In this document: positions 42,347-51,537 of the stretch, piece after piece
Position numbering within the stretch: position 1 is the first letter of the stretch
How the letters are laid out: each line of letters starts with the position of its first letter
Position numbers and translations under genes: made by a program
Source of the DNA: Paenibacillus cymbidii
Lineage (GTDB): Bacteria > Bacillota > Bacilli > Paenibacillales > NBRC-103111
DNA: 59,924 nucleotides
NCBI RefSeq assembly: GCF_004764705.1
Contig: NZ_SHLX01000044.1
Location: forward strand, 1 to 59,924
Direction: 5' to 3'
Notes under the pieces: generated by a model
The model's input: only the letters and a program-made list of their open reading frames with translations
Databases searched by the model: none
Told to the model about the DNA's origin: nothing

Positions 42347-45300
42347 TTACTCGGCCGGCCATTCTCCGCCTTCAGGCCGCAGCGTATAAGCGTGATCCGT
42401 CGAAGCTTCTTCGATGTCGGCGTATGCCCAATAGGACGGGGCCACATCCGGCCAGCTCGGCTTCGCGCCCCCGTTAAGCGGGCCACGCTTCAGCATTCGA
42501 TTCAGAATGGTTACCGCTTCGGCACGGGTGAGCTTGGCGTCCGGACGGAAAGTCAGGTCCGGGTAACCATCCAGGTAACCGGACAGAGCCGCGATCATAC
42601 CGCTTGCCCAATGGGATGACGGGACGTCCGGGAATGTGCGGGAAGGAGCGCTGTCCGGCTTCACATACCGATAGACGACGGCGGCCATCTCCGCTCGCGT
42701 GATCGAAGCGTCCGCCCGGTACGATCCATCCGGGTAGCCGACAAGCAATCCCGCCTTCTCCGCACGGCCGATATTCGCGGCAGCCCAGTGCGAAGCCGCA
42801 ACATCCGGGAACAACGCTTCGTCCGGATCCAAGTCTGCCGGTACAATGCCGCTGTTGACCAGCAGCGTTGCCAGCTCCGCCCTCGTCACGTTGCGCTCCG
42901 CTCCGAATGTGCCGTCCGGGTAGCCGTCGACATATTGGGCATGGGTCCCGACCTGCTGTTCGGCGCCGGTTAACGCAGCAATATGCAGAATCGTGAACGT
43001 ACTGAACCTGTCGACGTCGAATTGCAAGCCAAGCTTGCCGTCCGCTCCGGCAACCGTCTTGCCGGCTACCACTTCTTTGTCTCCCTCGGTATGCTCGATA
43101 AAGATGCCCATATGCTTCAAATATGCCGCCCGTTCCTGCGAGTCTTGCGGCAACTCGACATCTCGCAAAGGTAGCGTCAGCGTAATTGCCCGGCTCGACA
43201 GGTTCGTTTCAATGATCATCGGACGGGCTACGACCTGGATGTCGTCATTGCCGGCAATCTTCCTGACGGCCTCTTCGGTCCGGGCGCGCTGCTCGATTTC
43301 CTGGCGAAGCGCAGCCTCTCTAATGGGAACAAGGCGGAAGTAGAACGCTTCGTCCCATCCGTCCAGCGAAGCAATCGGAACACGAATGACCGCGTTATCC
43401 GTATAAATTTCCAGGTCAATCCCGTTCTTCTGCAGCACCGCCAGCGCACTGCTCGACACATTCATGCGAACTTCGCCGACTTCGTCATTGGCGTCGGGGA
43501 TGACGATTCTGGCTATTTGCTGCTTGGCCGCCGCGGCCCGATCGGCGACTTCGTTCGCCTTGGCTTCGTCGAACGTGACGAGGTCGGATATGGTTCCGTT
43601 GGCTTGCTTCGTTCGCTCGATTTCGACTTTGGCGGTGTCGGCCGGTTGCTCTCCGCCGATGACGACGTCCACGAAAACCGTTTCCTTGCCGTTGTTCGAC
43701 GCGGGCGTATTGCTGCCGTTGTTGGTATTGGTCTTGCTATTATTGCTATTGTTATTATTGGTATTGTTGTTGCTGTTGTTATTGTCATCATCGTTGTGAT
43801 TGTTGTTATTATTGTTATTGTCGTCCGGTGCCTGCTTTACCTGACCTGCCGTGAGGACGACATCCGACCAGTAGGCTACTTTTTTGTCGCCTTCCTCCTC
43901 GTACTCTGCCAGGACATAAATGTGCTGCCCCGGGGAGACGGTCAACTCGTCGCCCGGCTGAAGCGCCGTGTCATAGCCGAGATCGGATGAATCCTCGCCG
44001 ACATAAGGCTGCCTCATGCTGCCCGCGGCGCCGATTCGATATTTCAGCGTCAGATCGCCATAGCGCCCGTCGTGCAGACGTTCGTCCGCTATCGACGCCT
44101 TCGTCGTGCCGATTTCGCTGCCGGGCAACCATGACAATCCGTCGACGGACGGTGCCGGATTGACCGTTTCGCCGTGCCGGTTGCTTCCCCAGCCAACCGA
44201 GGTACCGTCCGATTTCAGCGCGACAATATGGGACCTTCCCGCTGCGACAGCAATGACGCCGTCAAGCCCGGGCGGCGGTTGCAGTTGTTCGCCGTCTCCC
44301 CATACGACGAGATGCCCGTCTCGCTTAAGCGCAACGGAAAAGTTGTCATTCGCCTCGACGGCCACGCCGTCGGACAAGGCTTCCGGGACCGGCTCCAAGT
44401 AATAGCGGCCCCACGATCGGAACGTCCCGTCCTGCAGCAGCGCCACCGTAGGATTGATCCCCGATGCGATGGCCGTCGTTGCCGGCAGGTCATCAGGCAC
44501 GGACGTCGCCCCCGTCGAGCCGGAGCCCCAACTGACGACAGCGTTATCCCACGTCAGCGCCGCCACATGATCGTCCCCACCCGAGATGGACTTGAACGGG
44601 GCATAGATGGTTTTCCATTCCGCCGGGATTTCTCTCCCCCAGTTGATAATCGTCCCGTCATTCATCAAGACGGCGGAGGTGCCGCCATCGAGTACGAGCC
44701 CGACGACATTGCCATCCGGGACTTCGGCGGGAACCGCGCAGCCGTCGCCCAAGGCCGCAACGAAACCGCCTTCCCGAATCGCATAGCCGCAGTCGTTGGA
44801 CGCGTAAACCGCCTGCACGCCGGTCAGGCTGTACGGCACTTCAATCTTGTGTTCGCGAATTCGACCATATGCTTTGACCGTACCGTCATTTTGGAGCAAC
44901 AACGTAAATCCGTCTCCCGCCGCGATTCGCGTATGGGGAATTGTTAATTGGACGGGCGCTGTCGTGTAGACAATATTCAGCTTGGGAACGTTCGCGCCGG
45001 ACGAGGCAAATTGGAAAAAGCCGCCCAAATCGATGCTATTCATGAAGATGCGGCTGGACATTCGGATTTTTTTCGCCCGTAAGCTGTACAGGGCTGCTTC
45101 GTTCGTGCGGATCAGCAGCCGGTACGTACCGGCTCCGTAACCGTGCTTGTCTTTGGAGGCCAATTGGTTTTTCCAGCCGCCGGGCACTTGAACAAGACGG
45201 CCTCCGATTTCGCCGCCGGTTCGAAAATCTTCCGGCCCCAGCAGCTTCCCTTCATAAAACTCCCACTCCCCGCGCAACGAGAGGACTCCCTGCCTGGAAA

Positions 45301-45439
45301 AATCCCATTGCGTCGCGTCGAGCATTCCGCCGCTCGCCCTCACGGCGTATGCCCGGGGACTAAGCCACTGGAACACATTTACAATCGTAACGATAATGAA
45401 CAAGCTGATCATTCCGAACAATATGGCAGTTTTCCTCAC
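42347..45439 (-). CDS. DISM-like sensor domain joined to RCC1 repeats and SLH domains
   Basis: The GTG start at 45439 leads to a membrane or signal helix (about 5-30). Order in the 1030 residues: a domain (about 35-140) with DATQWDFSRQGVLSLRGEWEFYEGKLLGPEDF, VQVPGGWKNQ and GAGTYRLLIR, which is the pattern of extracellular sensor domains of 7TMR-DISM kinases; RCC1-type repeats (about 150-450; ALKRDGHLVVWGDG, ALKSDGTSVGWGSN); a strand-rich domain; an Asn-rich linker (about 535-580); a pre-SLH module; and three SLH repeats (about 830-1025; FPDVAASHWAAANIGRAEKAGLLVGYPDG). It is likely surface-anchored. Domain order is unusual; see findings. Confidence 0.85.
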   Translation of the reverse strand: MRKTAILFGMISLFIIVTIVNVFQWLSPRAYAVRASGGMLDATQWDFSRQGVLSLRGEWEFYEGKLLGPEDFRTGGEIGGRLVQVPGGWKNQLASKDKHGYGAGTYRLLIRTNEAALYSLRAKKIRMSSRIFMNSIDLGGFFQFASSGANVPKLNIVYTTAPVQLTIPHTRIAAGDGFTLLLQNDGTVKAYGRIREHKIEVPYSLTGVQAVYASNDCGYAIREGGFVAALGDGCAVPAEVPDGNVVGLVLDGGTSAVLMNDGTIINWGREIPAEWKTIYAPFKSISGGDDHVAALTWDNAVVSWGSGSTGATSVPDDLPATTAIASGINPTVALLQDGTFRSWGRYYLEPVPEALSDGVAVEANDNFSVALKRDGHLVVWGDGEQLQPPPGLDGVIAVAAGRSHIVALKSDGTSVGWGSNRHGETVNPAPSVDGLSWLPGSEIGTTKASIADERLHDGRYGDLTLKYRIGAAGSMRQPYVGEDSSDLGYDTALQPGDELTVSPGQHIYVLAEYEEEGDKKVAYWSDVVLTAGQVKQAPDDNNNNNNNHNDDDNNNSNNNTNNNNSNNSKTNTNNGSNTPASNNGKETVFVDVVIGGEQPADTAKVEIERTKQANGTISDLVTFDEAKANEVADRAAAAKQQIARIVIPDANDEVGEVRMNVSSSALAVLQKNGIDLEIYTDNAVIRVPIASLDGWDEAFYFRLVPIREAALRQEIEQRARTEEAVRKIAGNDDIQVVARPMIIETNLSSRAITLTLPLRDVELPQDSQERAAYLKHMGIFIEHTEGDKEVVAGKTVAGADGKLGLQFDVDRFSTFTILHIAALTGAEQQVGTHAQYVDGYPDGTFGAERNVTRAELATLLVNSGIVPADLDPDEALFPDVAASHWAAANIGRAEKAGLLVGYPDGSYRADASITRAEMAAVVYRYVKPDSAPSRTFPDVPSSHWASGMIAALSGYLDGYPDLTFRPDAKLTRAEAVTILNRMLKRGPLNGGAKPSWPDVAPSYWAYADIEEASTDHAYTLRPEGGEWPAE
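43700..43835 (-). repeat. AAC/AAT codon microsatellite encoding Asn-rich linker
   Basis: A run of Asn codons, broken by Asp, Ser, Thr and His codons, encodes a flexible linker between the RCC1 part and the wall-anchoring part. Simple trinucleotide DNA like this can expand or shrink in steps of three without breaking the frame. Confidence 0.85.
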
Positions 45440-45528
45440 CGTGGCTTCACCATCTTTTCAAACGATACTTCCCCTATAGGCTGTTGCGGTTTTCGTTTTG
45501 GCCAATTCGATCGCCTCCGATCATACCG

Positions 45529-46281
45529 CTACTTTAATGTTTTGCACCACTCGATTTGATAGTCTTCAAAATAGGGGTATGGCGAACGTTCATAGTTATG
45601 CTTCCTAAAGAAATCGGCTTCCGTACCCAGTGTATAAGAAAAATCAGCCGGCAATTCGGAAAAGGCATTTGAAAGGAAATCCTCTTCTCTTTCAAAATTC
45701 TGATCGATTGTGAAATGGATTTCGTCCATATGTAATTTTTGGGCATATATTTCCAGCGCCTGTACGATCGCCTCTTTAATGATAGCTTCATTCTGGGTTA
45801 CGTGATTCACGCATACATAAAAGCTTACTACTTGCAGCATCAATATATCGGCCGCTTCGACTACGCGTAAACTCAGCTCGATCTGGATCGGACTTAATTC
45901 ATATCCATTTCTTACAGTGGCAGCTCGATAGCGACTATAGGGAAGAACATGACATGACGCCCCAACTTGAAAAAGCAATTTCCTTAAATACTCCCTGTTA
46001 TCAGGACTAAAAACTTGATTTCGGCTATAAAGGCTTCTCGTTTTATTGGCTTCGGCTATTTCTTTATAATAGAGAACGGCCGGATCATCCTCGATAAGGT
46101 CTTTGATGCTGCAATTCAACATCTGGGCTAAAATCTGGAGACTTCTCAAACTGGTATTCCGGTAAGGTTGGTTTACCAACGATCGTAACGTATTGGAAGA
46201 TAAATCGCAGGTTTTATCCAGTCCGTATAGCGTTAAACCGTTTTCCTTCATGATTTTTTTGATGTTATTTTTGAAATCCAT
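45529..46281 (-). CDS. XRE-family transcriptional regulator with long C-terminal domain
   Basis: The start at 46281 (MDFKNNIKKIMKENGLTLYGL) puts the helix-turn-helix at the N-terminus; GAGGCGG lies upstream, a little far. In the 250 residues the HTH is at about 4-65 (SSNTLRSLVNQPYRNTSLRSLQILAQMLNCSIKDLIE). The remaining 180 residues (for example YKEIAEANKTRSLYSRNQ, HVLPYSRYRAATV) match no family I know and could bind a ligand or partner. It stands just upstream of the RCC1/SLH gene on the same strand, about 90 bp away, and may control it or itself. Confidence 0.8.
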   Translation of the reverse strand: MDFKNNIKKIMKENGLTLYGLDKTCDLSSNTLRSLVNQPYRNTSLRSLQILAQMLNCSIKDLIEDDPAVLYYKEIAEANKTRSLYSRNQVFSPDNREYLRKLLFQVGASCHVLPYSRYRAATVRNGYELSPIQIELSLRVVEAADILMLQVVSFYVCVNHVTQNEAIIKEAIVQALEIYAQKLHMDEIHFTIDQNFEREEDFLSNAFSELPADFSYTLGTEADFFRKHNYERSPYPYFEDYQIEWCKTLK

Positions 46282-46346
46282 TCCCGGCTCGCCGCCTCTA
46301 CAATAATTTATTTCTAAGTATACTAGGGGAGGGCGGGTTGGAATAG

Positions 46347-46362
46347 CTCCATTATATTGGAG
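46347..46362 (-). promoter_or_regulatory. Possible -10 box inside an inverted repeat upstream of the XRE gene
   Basis: On the minus strand CTCCAATATAATGGAG contains a consensus TATAAT enclosed by the arms CTCCA/TGGAG. It lies about 65 bp upstream of the XRE start. No good -35 box is seen. Such an arrangement suits autoregulation by the XRE protein. The rest of 46282-46582 holds only the hairpin core and terminator listed separately. Confidence 0.35.
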
Positions 46363-46450
46363 GGCTGGCAGATGCATTCGGGGCCAACGGATTGTAAAGA
46401 ACCCGAAGCGGAAGCGATGGCTATTTCCGGCGAGGCAGGGCAAATCGGGC

Positions 46451-46479
46451 AAATAAGCCATGTTTCATTGGCTATTTTG
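46451..46479. repeat. Single hairpin core, GCCA-type
   Basis: TAAGCCATGTTTCATTGGCT at 46454-46473, flanked by AAA and ATTTT. It differs by one base from the first core of the array at 6735. Confidence 0.7.
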
Positions 46480-46500
46480 GTTACCCGTTTTGGCGCACAG

Positions 46501-46527
46501 TCAAAAGAGCACCCCATAGGGTGCTCT
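46501..46527 (-). terminator. Terminator of the MBG/SLH gene
   Basis: On the minus strand AGAGCACCC, loop TATG and GGGTGCTCT form a perfect 9-bp stem followed by TTTGACTG. It lies 55 bp after the stop at 46583. Confidence 0.85.
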
Positions 46528-46582
46528 CACGAATGATTGATGAGGCGATTTATCCGCTCTTGTCGGCGATTACTGATAAAGA

Positions 46583-49500
46583 TTAGTTTATTAAACCCGC
46601 GGCTCTAAGAATCTGGATGATAATGGAAGCTGTTTCGCCTTTTGTGATATTGTCCAGCGGATGAAGATATCCGTTGTAGCCTTGGAACAAGCCGGACCCC
46701 ACCGCAAACTTGGCCGATTCAACCGCCCATTCGCTCAGTTTGTCTGCATCTGCAAATGGATTCAAATCGCCGATGGCGCCATTGTAACTTGCAACCGTTG
46801 CCGCTCTTTGAATCAAAGCCATTGCTTCTTGACGGGTAATATTGGCATCGGGATCAAAAATTCCATCCCCCCTGCCCAACACGATTTCATACTCATAGGC
46901 TGCCGCTATAGCGCCGCTGTACCGGCTTGAAGCTGAAACGTCTCTGAATGGAGCACTACCGCTATTCGAGGGCAGTCCGAGCGCATTGACAACGTATGCC
47001 GCAAATTGCGCGCGTGTTATATTGCTGTCACCGTAAAATTTATTGTCTGTGCTGTCCACGATGATCCGGCGGCTTAACAATTCATTCGCATTCGCTTCAT
47101 ACCACTTGCCCGCGGTGTCGGTGAAGCTCTTATCGTTATAGATTAACGTGTAGACAGAGTTTGTACGGCTGTTGATGGAGGCGTACCATTTGCCGTCTTT
47201 TTCATAAACTCGGGTAGGAACATGGCGGGTCGTTCCATCGGGCTCGATTACGATTGCTGTCGTGATTTTCTCAGCCTGTTCCGAAGTGACCTCAATGGAG
47301 CGGTCTACGTATTTGCTGAAGTTATTCACTTCATAGCTTTCCCCTCCACTGCTTGCTGTAAGGGTAAACTGGATCGCTGGAACCACAATCTCTCCGCCAA
47401 CTGACGCCACAGCGGTCGCAACTCTGGTTTCTGTACGGCTGTCAACAAGCGTATTAATAGTAATACTTATAGGTGCTGTGGCGGAATCGCTGCTGCCGAG
47501 CCGTGTCATAATGGCTTGGCTATCAACGGCCTCGGTCGGTATGTTATAGCTGATGTTGCCAACCTGAACCGTAAGGAGCATTCCCTTCTTGGAGATATCC
47601 TCTATATTTTTGACAACAAGCTGGACGGTAACTGTATTCTCTGTCGCGTTTACAGGAATAACCACGCTCGTCTTGGCGTTATCCAGCTGTTTTTGAAACT
47701 CGGTCTGGTTCATGGTTATAGTTGCTGCGTTATTGGTTACCGTTACGGTGCCGATGTTGACCTCCTTGCCATCCACAACGACAGGTACACCGATTGGTGC
47801 TGGTGTTGGTTTTGGTGTTGGAGTTAGGCTCGGCGTGCTGCCGTTAGTTCCATTCGAACCGTCGTCGGAAGGCGGAGATTGACTGACGACAAGATTTCCG
47901 TCCACATAGACGATCTCGTCGTAATAATTTCCACCTGGCGGTACGACCGCACCGCTTGCCGTGATGGGATACGTTCCCACAGCCGTCATATCGGGCATGC
48001 TGGAAAGTGTCGGAACAGTTGCCAACGTTTCACCGGCTGCAAGCCCTGTGACTGTGTACGTGTAGCTTGGAGCCGCATTTCCCGTTATGGCTGCTTTGTT
48101 GTCGGCTGTAATGGTAATGACCGCTTTTGCAATTGCATAGGTTCCGCTTGCTGTGCCGGTATAGTTGCCTGTGCCGGTTATGGTTGCGGCATAGGATTCT
48201 CCTGCATTTGTCTGCTGATGATTGGAGAGTGTGTAATCCGTATTCGCTGTCAGCGCAGCGCCATCCGTCACGGTAAATGCGGCGGATTGCAGTAAGCCGT
48301 TATAGGTCAGTGTGCCATTCTGCGTTACGGTCGCTCCGCTTATGTCCTTAGGGTCAATCGCAAATATTCCGCTTGTTGTACCGGTGTAGTTGCCTGTGCC
48401 GGTTATGGTTGCCGTATAAGAAGTCCCTGCGTCTGTCTGCTGATGATTGGCGAGCGTGTAATCCGCAGAAGCAGTCAATGTTGTGCCGCTGTCTTCCACG
48501 TTAAATGCGGCAGCTTGCTGTGAGCCGTTATACACCAGCGTTTCACTTTGCGTTACGTTCGCACCACTCAGGCTCTTGGGAGCGATTGTAAATGTCCCGT
48601 TTGCTGTACCCGTATAGTTGCCTGAGCTTGCGGCAGTCAGTGTGACGGTTGCCGTACCCGCGTTGGTGTTATTGCTGTAGCCTGAAATGGTCCAATCGCC
48701 TGCCGCGATTGTCGCGGTATCCGTTACTGTTACTGCGGAGGGCGTTTGAGCCGCCCCGGTATAGGTAAAGGTGCCGGTTACATCCACCGTGGCATTGCTA
48801 AGGTTACGCTTGTTCACGGTAAAGCTTGCGGTCGCAGCAGCCGCCTTATAGTCGTTATCCCCCGCCTTGGTCGCGGTAATCGTAACACTGCCCGCGCCTG
48901 TAATGGTAACCGCCGCATCGTTTGCACCAGGAGTAATCGAAGCAAAGTCACTGCCGCTTGTTACGGCATAGGTAACCTCGCCATCGCCGATACCGCCGCT
49001 AGTGCCAATTGTAAAACTTGCATCGCCGTAGGCAACCGTTCCTGGAACACCCGTTATATGAAGCGTCGGCTGAGCGGCTTTTCCAACTTCAAGCGTACCG
49101 TCGACGAAGCTTATCGCATAGTTGTTCGAAGTAAGCCCGCTCGGTGTGATCGGGTAAGTCCCGATAGGGTCGTCCTTCGCATAGGTAGAAGTGATGATGA
49201 GCGTACCGTCCAAGACGGCTTCACTTTCGCTATTAACAAAGCCGTCGTATGAGGCCGTATAGGTCGGCGGGGCATCCCAAATAGCGATGGTAAAGCCATC
49301 CGCTGTGACGGTCAATCCTTTTTTGGCAATCTCATAGGTTCCGCTTGTTGTGCCGGTGAAGTTGCCTGTGCCGGTTATCGTTGCGGTATAAGACGTCCCT
49401 GCATCTGTCTGCTGATTGTTGGCGAGCGTATAATCCGTACCCGCTGTCAGCGTGATACCGCCGTCCTTCACGTTAAATGCGGCCGTTTGCTGCAAGCCGT

Positions 49501-50620
49501 TATAAGTCAACGGGCTGCTTTGTGTTACGGTCGTGCTGTTTATGTTCTTGGAGCTAATGGTGAAGTTTTTCGTTACGGTGCCGGTATAGTTGCCTTTACC
49601 GGTGATGCTGACACTCCCGGCGTCCGTACCTGCGTTCTTATTCTCGCCGTAGGCCACCGTATAATCGGTACCCGATGTCAGAACCGAACTGCCATCGGTG
49701 ACCGTAATAGCCGGTGTTATCTGACTTCCGGTGTAGGTTTGAGATGAGATGCTTCCAATCATGTCATCTGTTAAAGGTGTCTTCGGGTCGGAGACGATAT
49801 GGACATATTGATAACTGTTGTTGCTGGTGCTGATGTCAGTTACGGTGCTTGGGCTTGTGCCGGCATAATTGCTGCTGCCCGTAATAGTCGCACCTGCGGC
49901 CGTAGGAGCATTGAGAAACGCCCGGGTCTTGCCCTTTGCGGTCACTGTTCCGTTGGTAATGGTGACGGTGCCGGAAACCCCGTACGAGGAAGTGCTTGTG
50001 TCGCCGATGGCGGTCAACGTGCCGCCGGACATGTTGAAAATCGAGGTGCACATACCGACCGAGCTGTTATTTGAGCCGGATGCCGTGCCGCCGGTAGCGG
50101 TCAACGTGCCGCCGAGCATGGCGAGGCTGTAGAGCTGAACGCCACAGGAGGCGTTGTTGGTTGCTGTGCCGCTGGTAGCAGCGAGCGTGCCGGTGCCCAA
50201 AGTGTCACCCGCGAGGGTCAGTACGTTCCCCTGAATACCAAAACTGCTGCTCATGGTACTAGTACTTGCAAGGCTGTTCGCACTGCCGTCTGTAAGCTTG
50301 ATGGTCGTGTTGGGAGGCATGTTCAGCGCAACGTTGGCGGAGGTGCTGAACGTAAAGTTGCCGACTTCGCCGGTCGTCTTTTTGCCAAGCACGAGAGTAT
50401 TATTGTTGTCAGCAGATGAGTAGTAGAGGTTGTCCGTATAAACGGTGCCGGATGTTGAATCTTTGTGCAGCTTGCCGTCAGCAGTGCTAAAATACAAGGT
50501 AAAAGTGTTTGACACAGCAAACGATGGCGTCGGAGCCATTGAACATACCAGTATCAACGCAAGCAGCAATGTCAATACTCGTTTGGGTATCTTGCTTGTG
50601 TAAGGATTCTTATTGGGCAT
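46583..50620 (-). CDS. Giant SLH surface protein with MBG-type repeats
   Basis: The 1345-residue product has a signal peptide (RVLTLLLALILVCSMAPTPSFA), an N-terminal repeat domain (about 40-275; LGKKTTGEVGNFTFS, GGTLTATGGTAS) similar to beta-helix carbohydrate-binding folds, then at least six MBG/YDG-type beta repeats (about 280-890; LTYNGLQQTAAF, TDYTLANHQQTDAGTSYTA, ITGTGNYTGT). A Thr/Pro linker (SLTPTPKPTPAPIG), a pre-SLH module ending EPDGTTRHVPTRV, and three SLH repeats (ITRAQFAAYVVNALG, ITRQEAMALIQRA) follow. AGGAAGG precedes the ATG. It is likely a long stalk-like adhesin on the cell wall, divergent from and probably controlled by the LytTR/GHKL pair. Confidence 0.93.
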   Translation of the reverse strand: MPNKNPYTSKIPKRVLTLLLALILVCSMAPTPSFAVSNTFTLYFSTADGKLHKDSTSGTVYTDNLYYSSADNNNTLVLGKKTTGEVGNFTFSTSANVALNMPPNTTIKLTDGSANSLASTSTMSSSFGIQGNVLTLAGDTLGTGTLAATSGTATNNASCGVQLYSLAMLGGTLTATGGTASGSNNSSVGMCTSIFNMSGGTLTAIGDTSTSSYGVSGTVTITNGTVTAKGKTRAFLNAPTAAGATITGSSNYAGTSPSTVTDISTSNNSYQYVHIVSDPKTPLTDDMIGSISSQTYTGSQITPAITVTDGSSVLTSGTDYTVAYGENKNAGTDAGSVSITGKGNYTGTVTKNFTISSKNINSTTVTQSSPLTYNGLQQTAAFNVKDGGITLTAGTDYTLANNQQTDAGTSYTATITGTGNFTGTTSGTYEIAKKGLTVTADGFTIAIWDAPPTYTASYDGFVNSESEAVLDGTLIITSTYAKDDPIGTYPITPSGLTSNNYAISFVDGTLEVGKAAQPTLHITGVPGTVAYGDASFTIGTSGGIGDGEVTYAVTSGSDFASITPGANDAAVTITGAGSVTITATKAGDNDYKAAAATASFTVNKRNLSNATVDVTGTFTYTGAAQTPSAVTVTDTATIAAGDWTISGYSNNTNAGTATVTLTAASSGNYTGTANGTFTIAPKSLSGANVTQSETLVYNGSQQAAAFNVEDSGTTLTASADYTLANHQQTDAGTSYTATITGTGNYTGTTSGIFAIDPKDISGATVTQNGTLTYNGLLQSAAFTVTDGAALTANTDYTLSNHQQTNAGESYAATITGTGNYTGTASGTYAIAKAVITITADNKAAITGNAAPSYTYTVTGLAAGETLATVPTLSSMPDMTAVGTYPITASGAVVPPGGNYYDEIVYVDGNLVVSQSPPSDDGSNGTNGSTPSLTPTPKPTPAPIGVPVVVDGKEVNIGTVTVTNNAATITMNQTEFQKQLDNAKTSVVIPVNATENTVTVQLVVKNIEDISKKGMLLTVQVGNISYNIPTEAVDSQAIMTRLGSSDSATAPISITINTLVDSRTETRVATAVASVGGEIVVPAIQFTLTASSGGESYEVNNFSKYVDRSIEVTSEQAEKITTAIVIEPDGTTRHVPTRVYEKDGKWYASINSRTNSVYTLIYNDKSFTDTAGKWYEANANELLSRRIIVDSTDNKFYGDSNITRAQFAAYVVNALGLPSNSGSAPFRDVSASSRYSGAIAAAYEYEIVLGRGDGIFDPDANITRQEAMALIQRAATVASYNGAIGDLNPFADADKLSEWAVESAKFAVGSGLFQGYNGYLHPLDNITKGETASIIIQILRAAGLIN

Positions 50621-50710
50621 CGTTGACTCACCTTCCTTTTTTGTTGGTAGAATCGCGTTGGGCTGGCTAGCTTACACTCTATAAATTTTAATTGAAAGAA
50701 ACAATAGACA

Positions 50711-50740
50711 TGTGACGAAACGGGAGTTAAGATGACGAAA
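50711..50740. promoter_or_regulatory. Direct repeat, candidate LytTR operator
   Basis: TGTGACGAAA at 50711-50720 and GATGACGAAA at 50731-50740 share TGACGAAA with a 20-bp step, about two helix turns. LytTR regulators such as AgrA bind paired direct repeats at that kind of spacing. GGAGTTAAG between them also resembles half of an AgrA site. It lies in the 195-bp spacer between the MBG/SLH gene and the LytTR gene, where it could serve both. Confidence 0.45.
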
Positions 50741-50814
50741 TCTTTGTAAGCAGCCAGGGTTCATGTTAAAATCGTATTGGCAAATGGGTAATAGTTGAAT
50801 CGGGGGTTTTCGTT

Positions 50815-51537
50815 TTGGAAATTATCATCTGTGATGATTCGGAGGCGGACAGATCTGCCCTGTATCATTATATAGATAGGTTTTTTAAAGAACGCAGTTG
50901 CCCTGTGAAAATAACCGTTTATGAGAATGGCGAGAGTTTGGGGAAGCATTATGTGGAAGGAAATGTCCAAATCGCATTTTTGGATATTTATATGCCGGGA
51001 ATAAGCGGCATTGACCTGGCAAAGAAGATGAGAGAAACAGACCATAATCTCGTAATTATTTTTACCACCTCAAGCGTAGACCATGGTATAGATGGATTTG
51101 CCGTAAGTGCGTCGGGATACCTTGTGAAACCGGTTGCATACCATCATGTGGAAAAGGTTCTATTGAAATGCGTAAAACTGTTTGCCGAATCGATGCGGTT
51201 TATTGAGGTTTTATCGAACAGACTGACAGTCAAGGTCTTGCTCAAGGATATTTTATTTGTCGAGGTCTACACCAATACCTGTCTGCTGCATACCCGAACC
51301 GGCGACGTGAAAACCTATTGTACGCTCGACGAAATTGAGAGGAAGCTGGGAGAACCAAACTTTTTGCGCTGTCACCGCACACATATTGTGAATATGCATT
51401 ACATAGCCGATATGTCGGAAAATAGTTTCCTGCTCAAAAACGGTGTAGAGGTGCCCATTCGTAAAGCGGATAAGCTGAAAATCAAACAAATGTTTTCGGA
51501 TTATATGTTTTCGCTGGCCAGACAGGCGGAGTTATAA
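50815..51537 (+). CDS. LytTR-family response regulator (AgrA-like)
   Basis: The TTG start at 50815 has CGGGGG upstream. The 240-residue regulator has a receiver domain (ICDDSEAD, phospho-Asp57 in IAFLDIYMPGISG, Lys in YLVKPVAYHH) and a C-terminal LytTR DNA-binding domain (RLTVKVLLKDILFVEVYTNTCLLHT, NFLRCHRTHIVNMHYI, VPIRK). The stop TAA shares its last base with the ATG of the kinase gene (TAATG), so they are coupled. Such regulators often control adhesins, virulence or bacteriocins. Confidence 0.94.
   Translation: MEIIICDDSEADRSALYHYIDRFFKERSCPVKITVYENGESLGKHYVEGNVQIAFLDIYMPGISGIDLAKKMRETDHNLVIIFTTSSVDHGIDGFAVSASGYLVKPVAYHHVEKVLLKCVKLFAESMRFIEVLSNRLTVKVLLKDILFVEVYTNTCLLHTRTGDVKTYCTLDEIERKLGEPNFLRCHRTHIVNMHYIADMSENSFLLKNGVEVPIRKADKLKIKQMFSDYMFSLARQAEL

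Noticed and set aside
50620..50815. AgrD-like propeptide gene between the adhesin and the LytTR gene
   Set aside because: Only frames of a few codons exist in the spacer, and none has a ribosome binding site and a plausible peptide.
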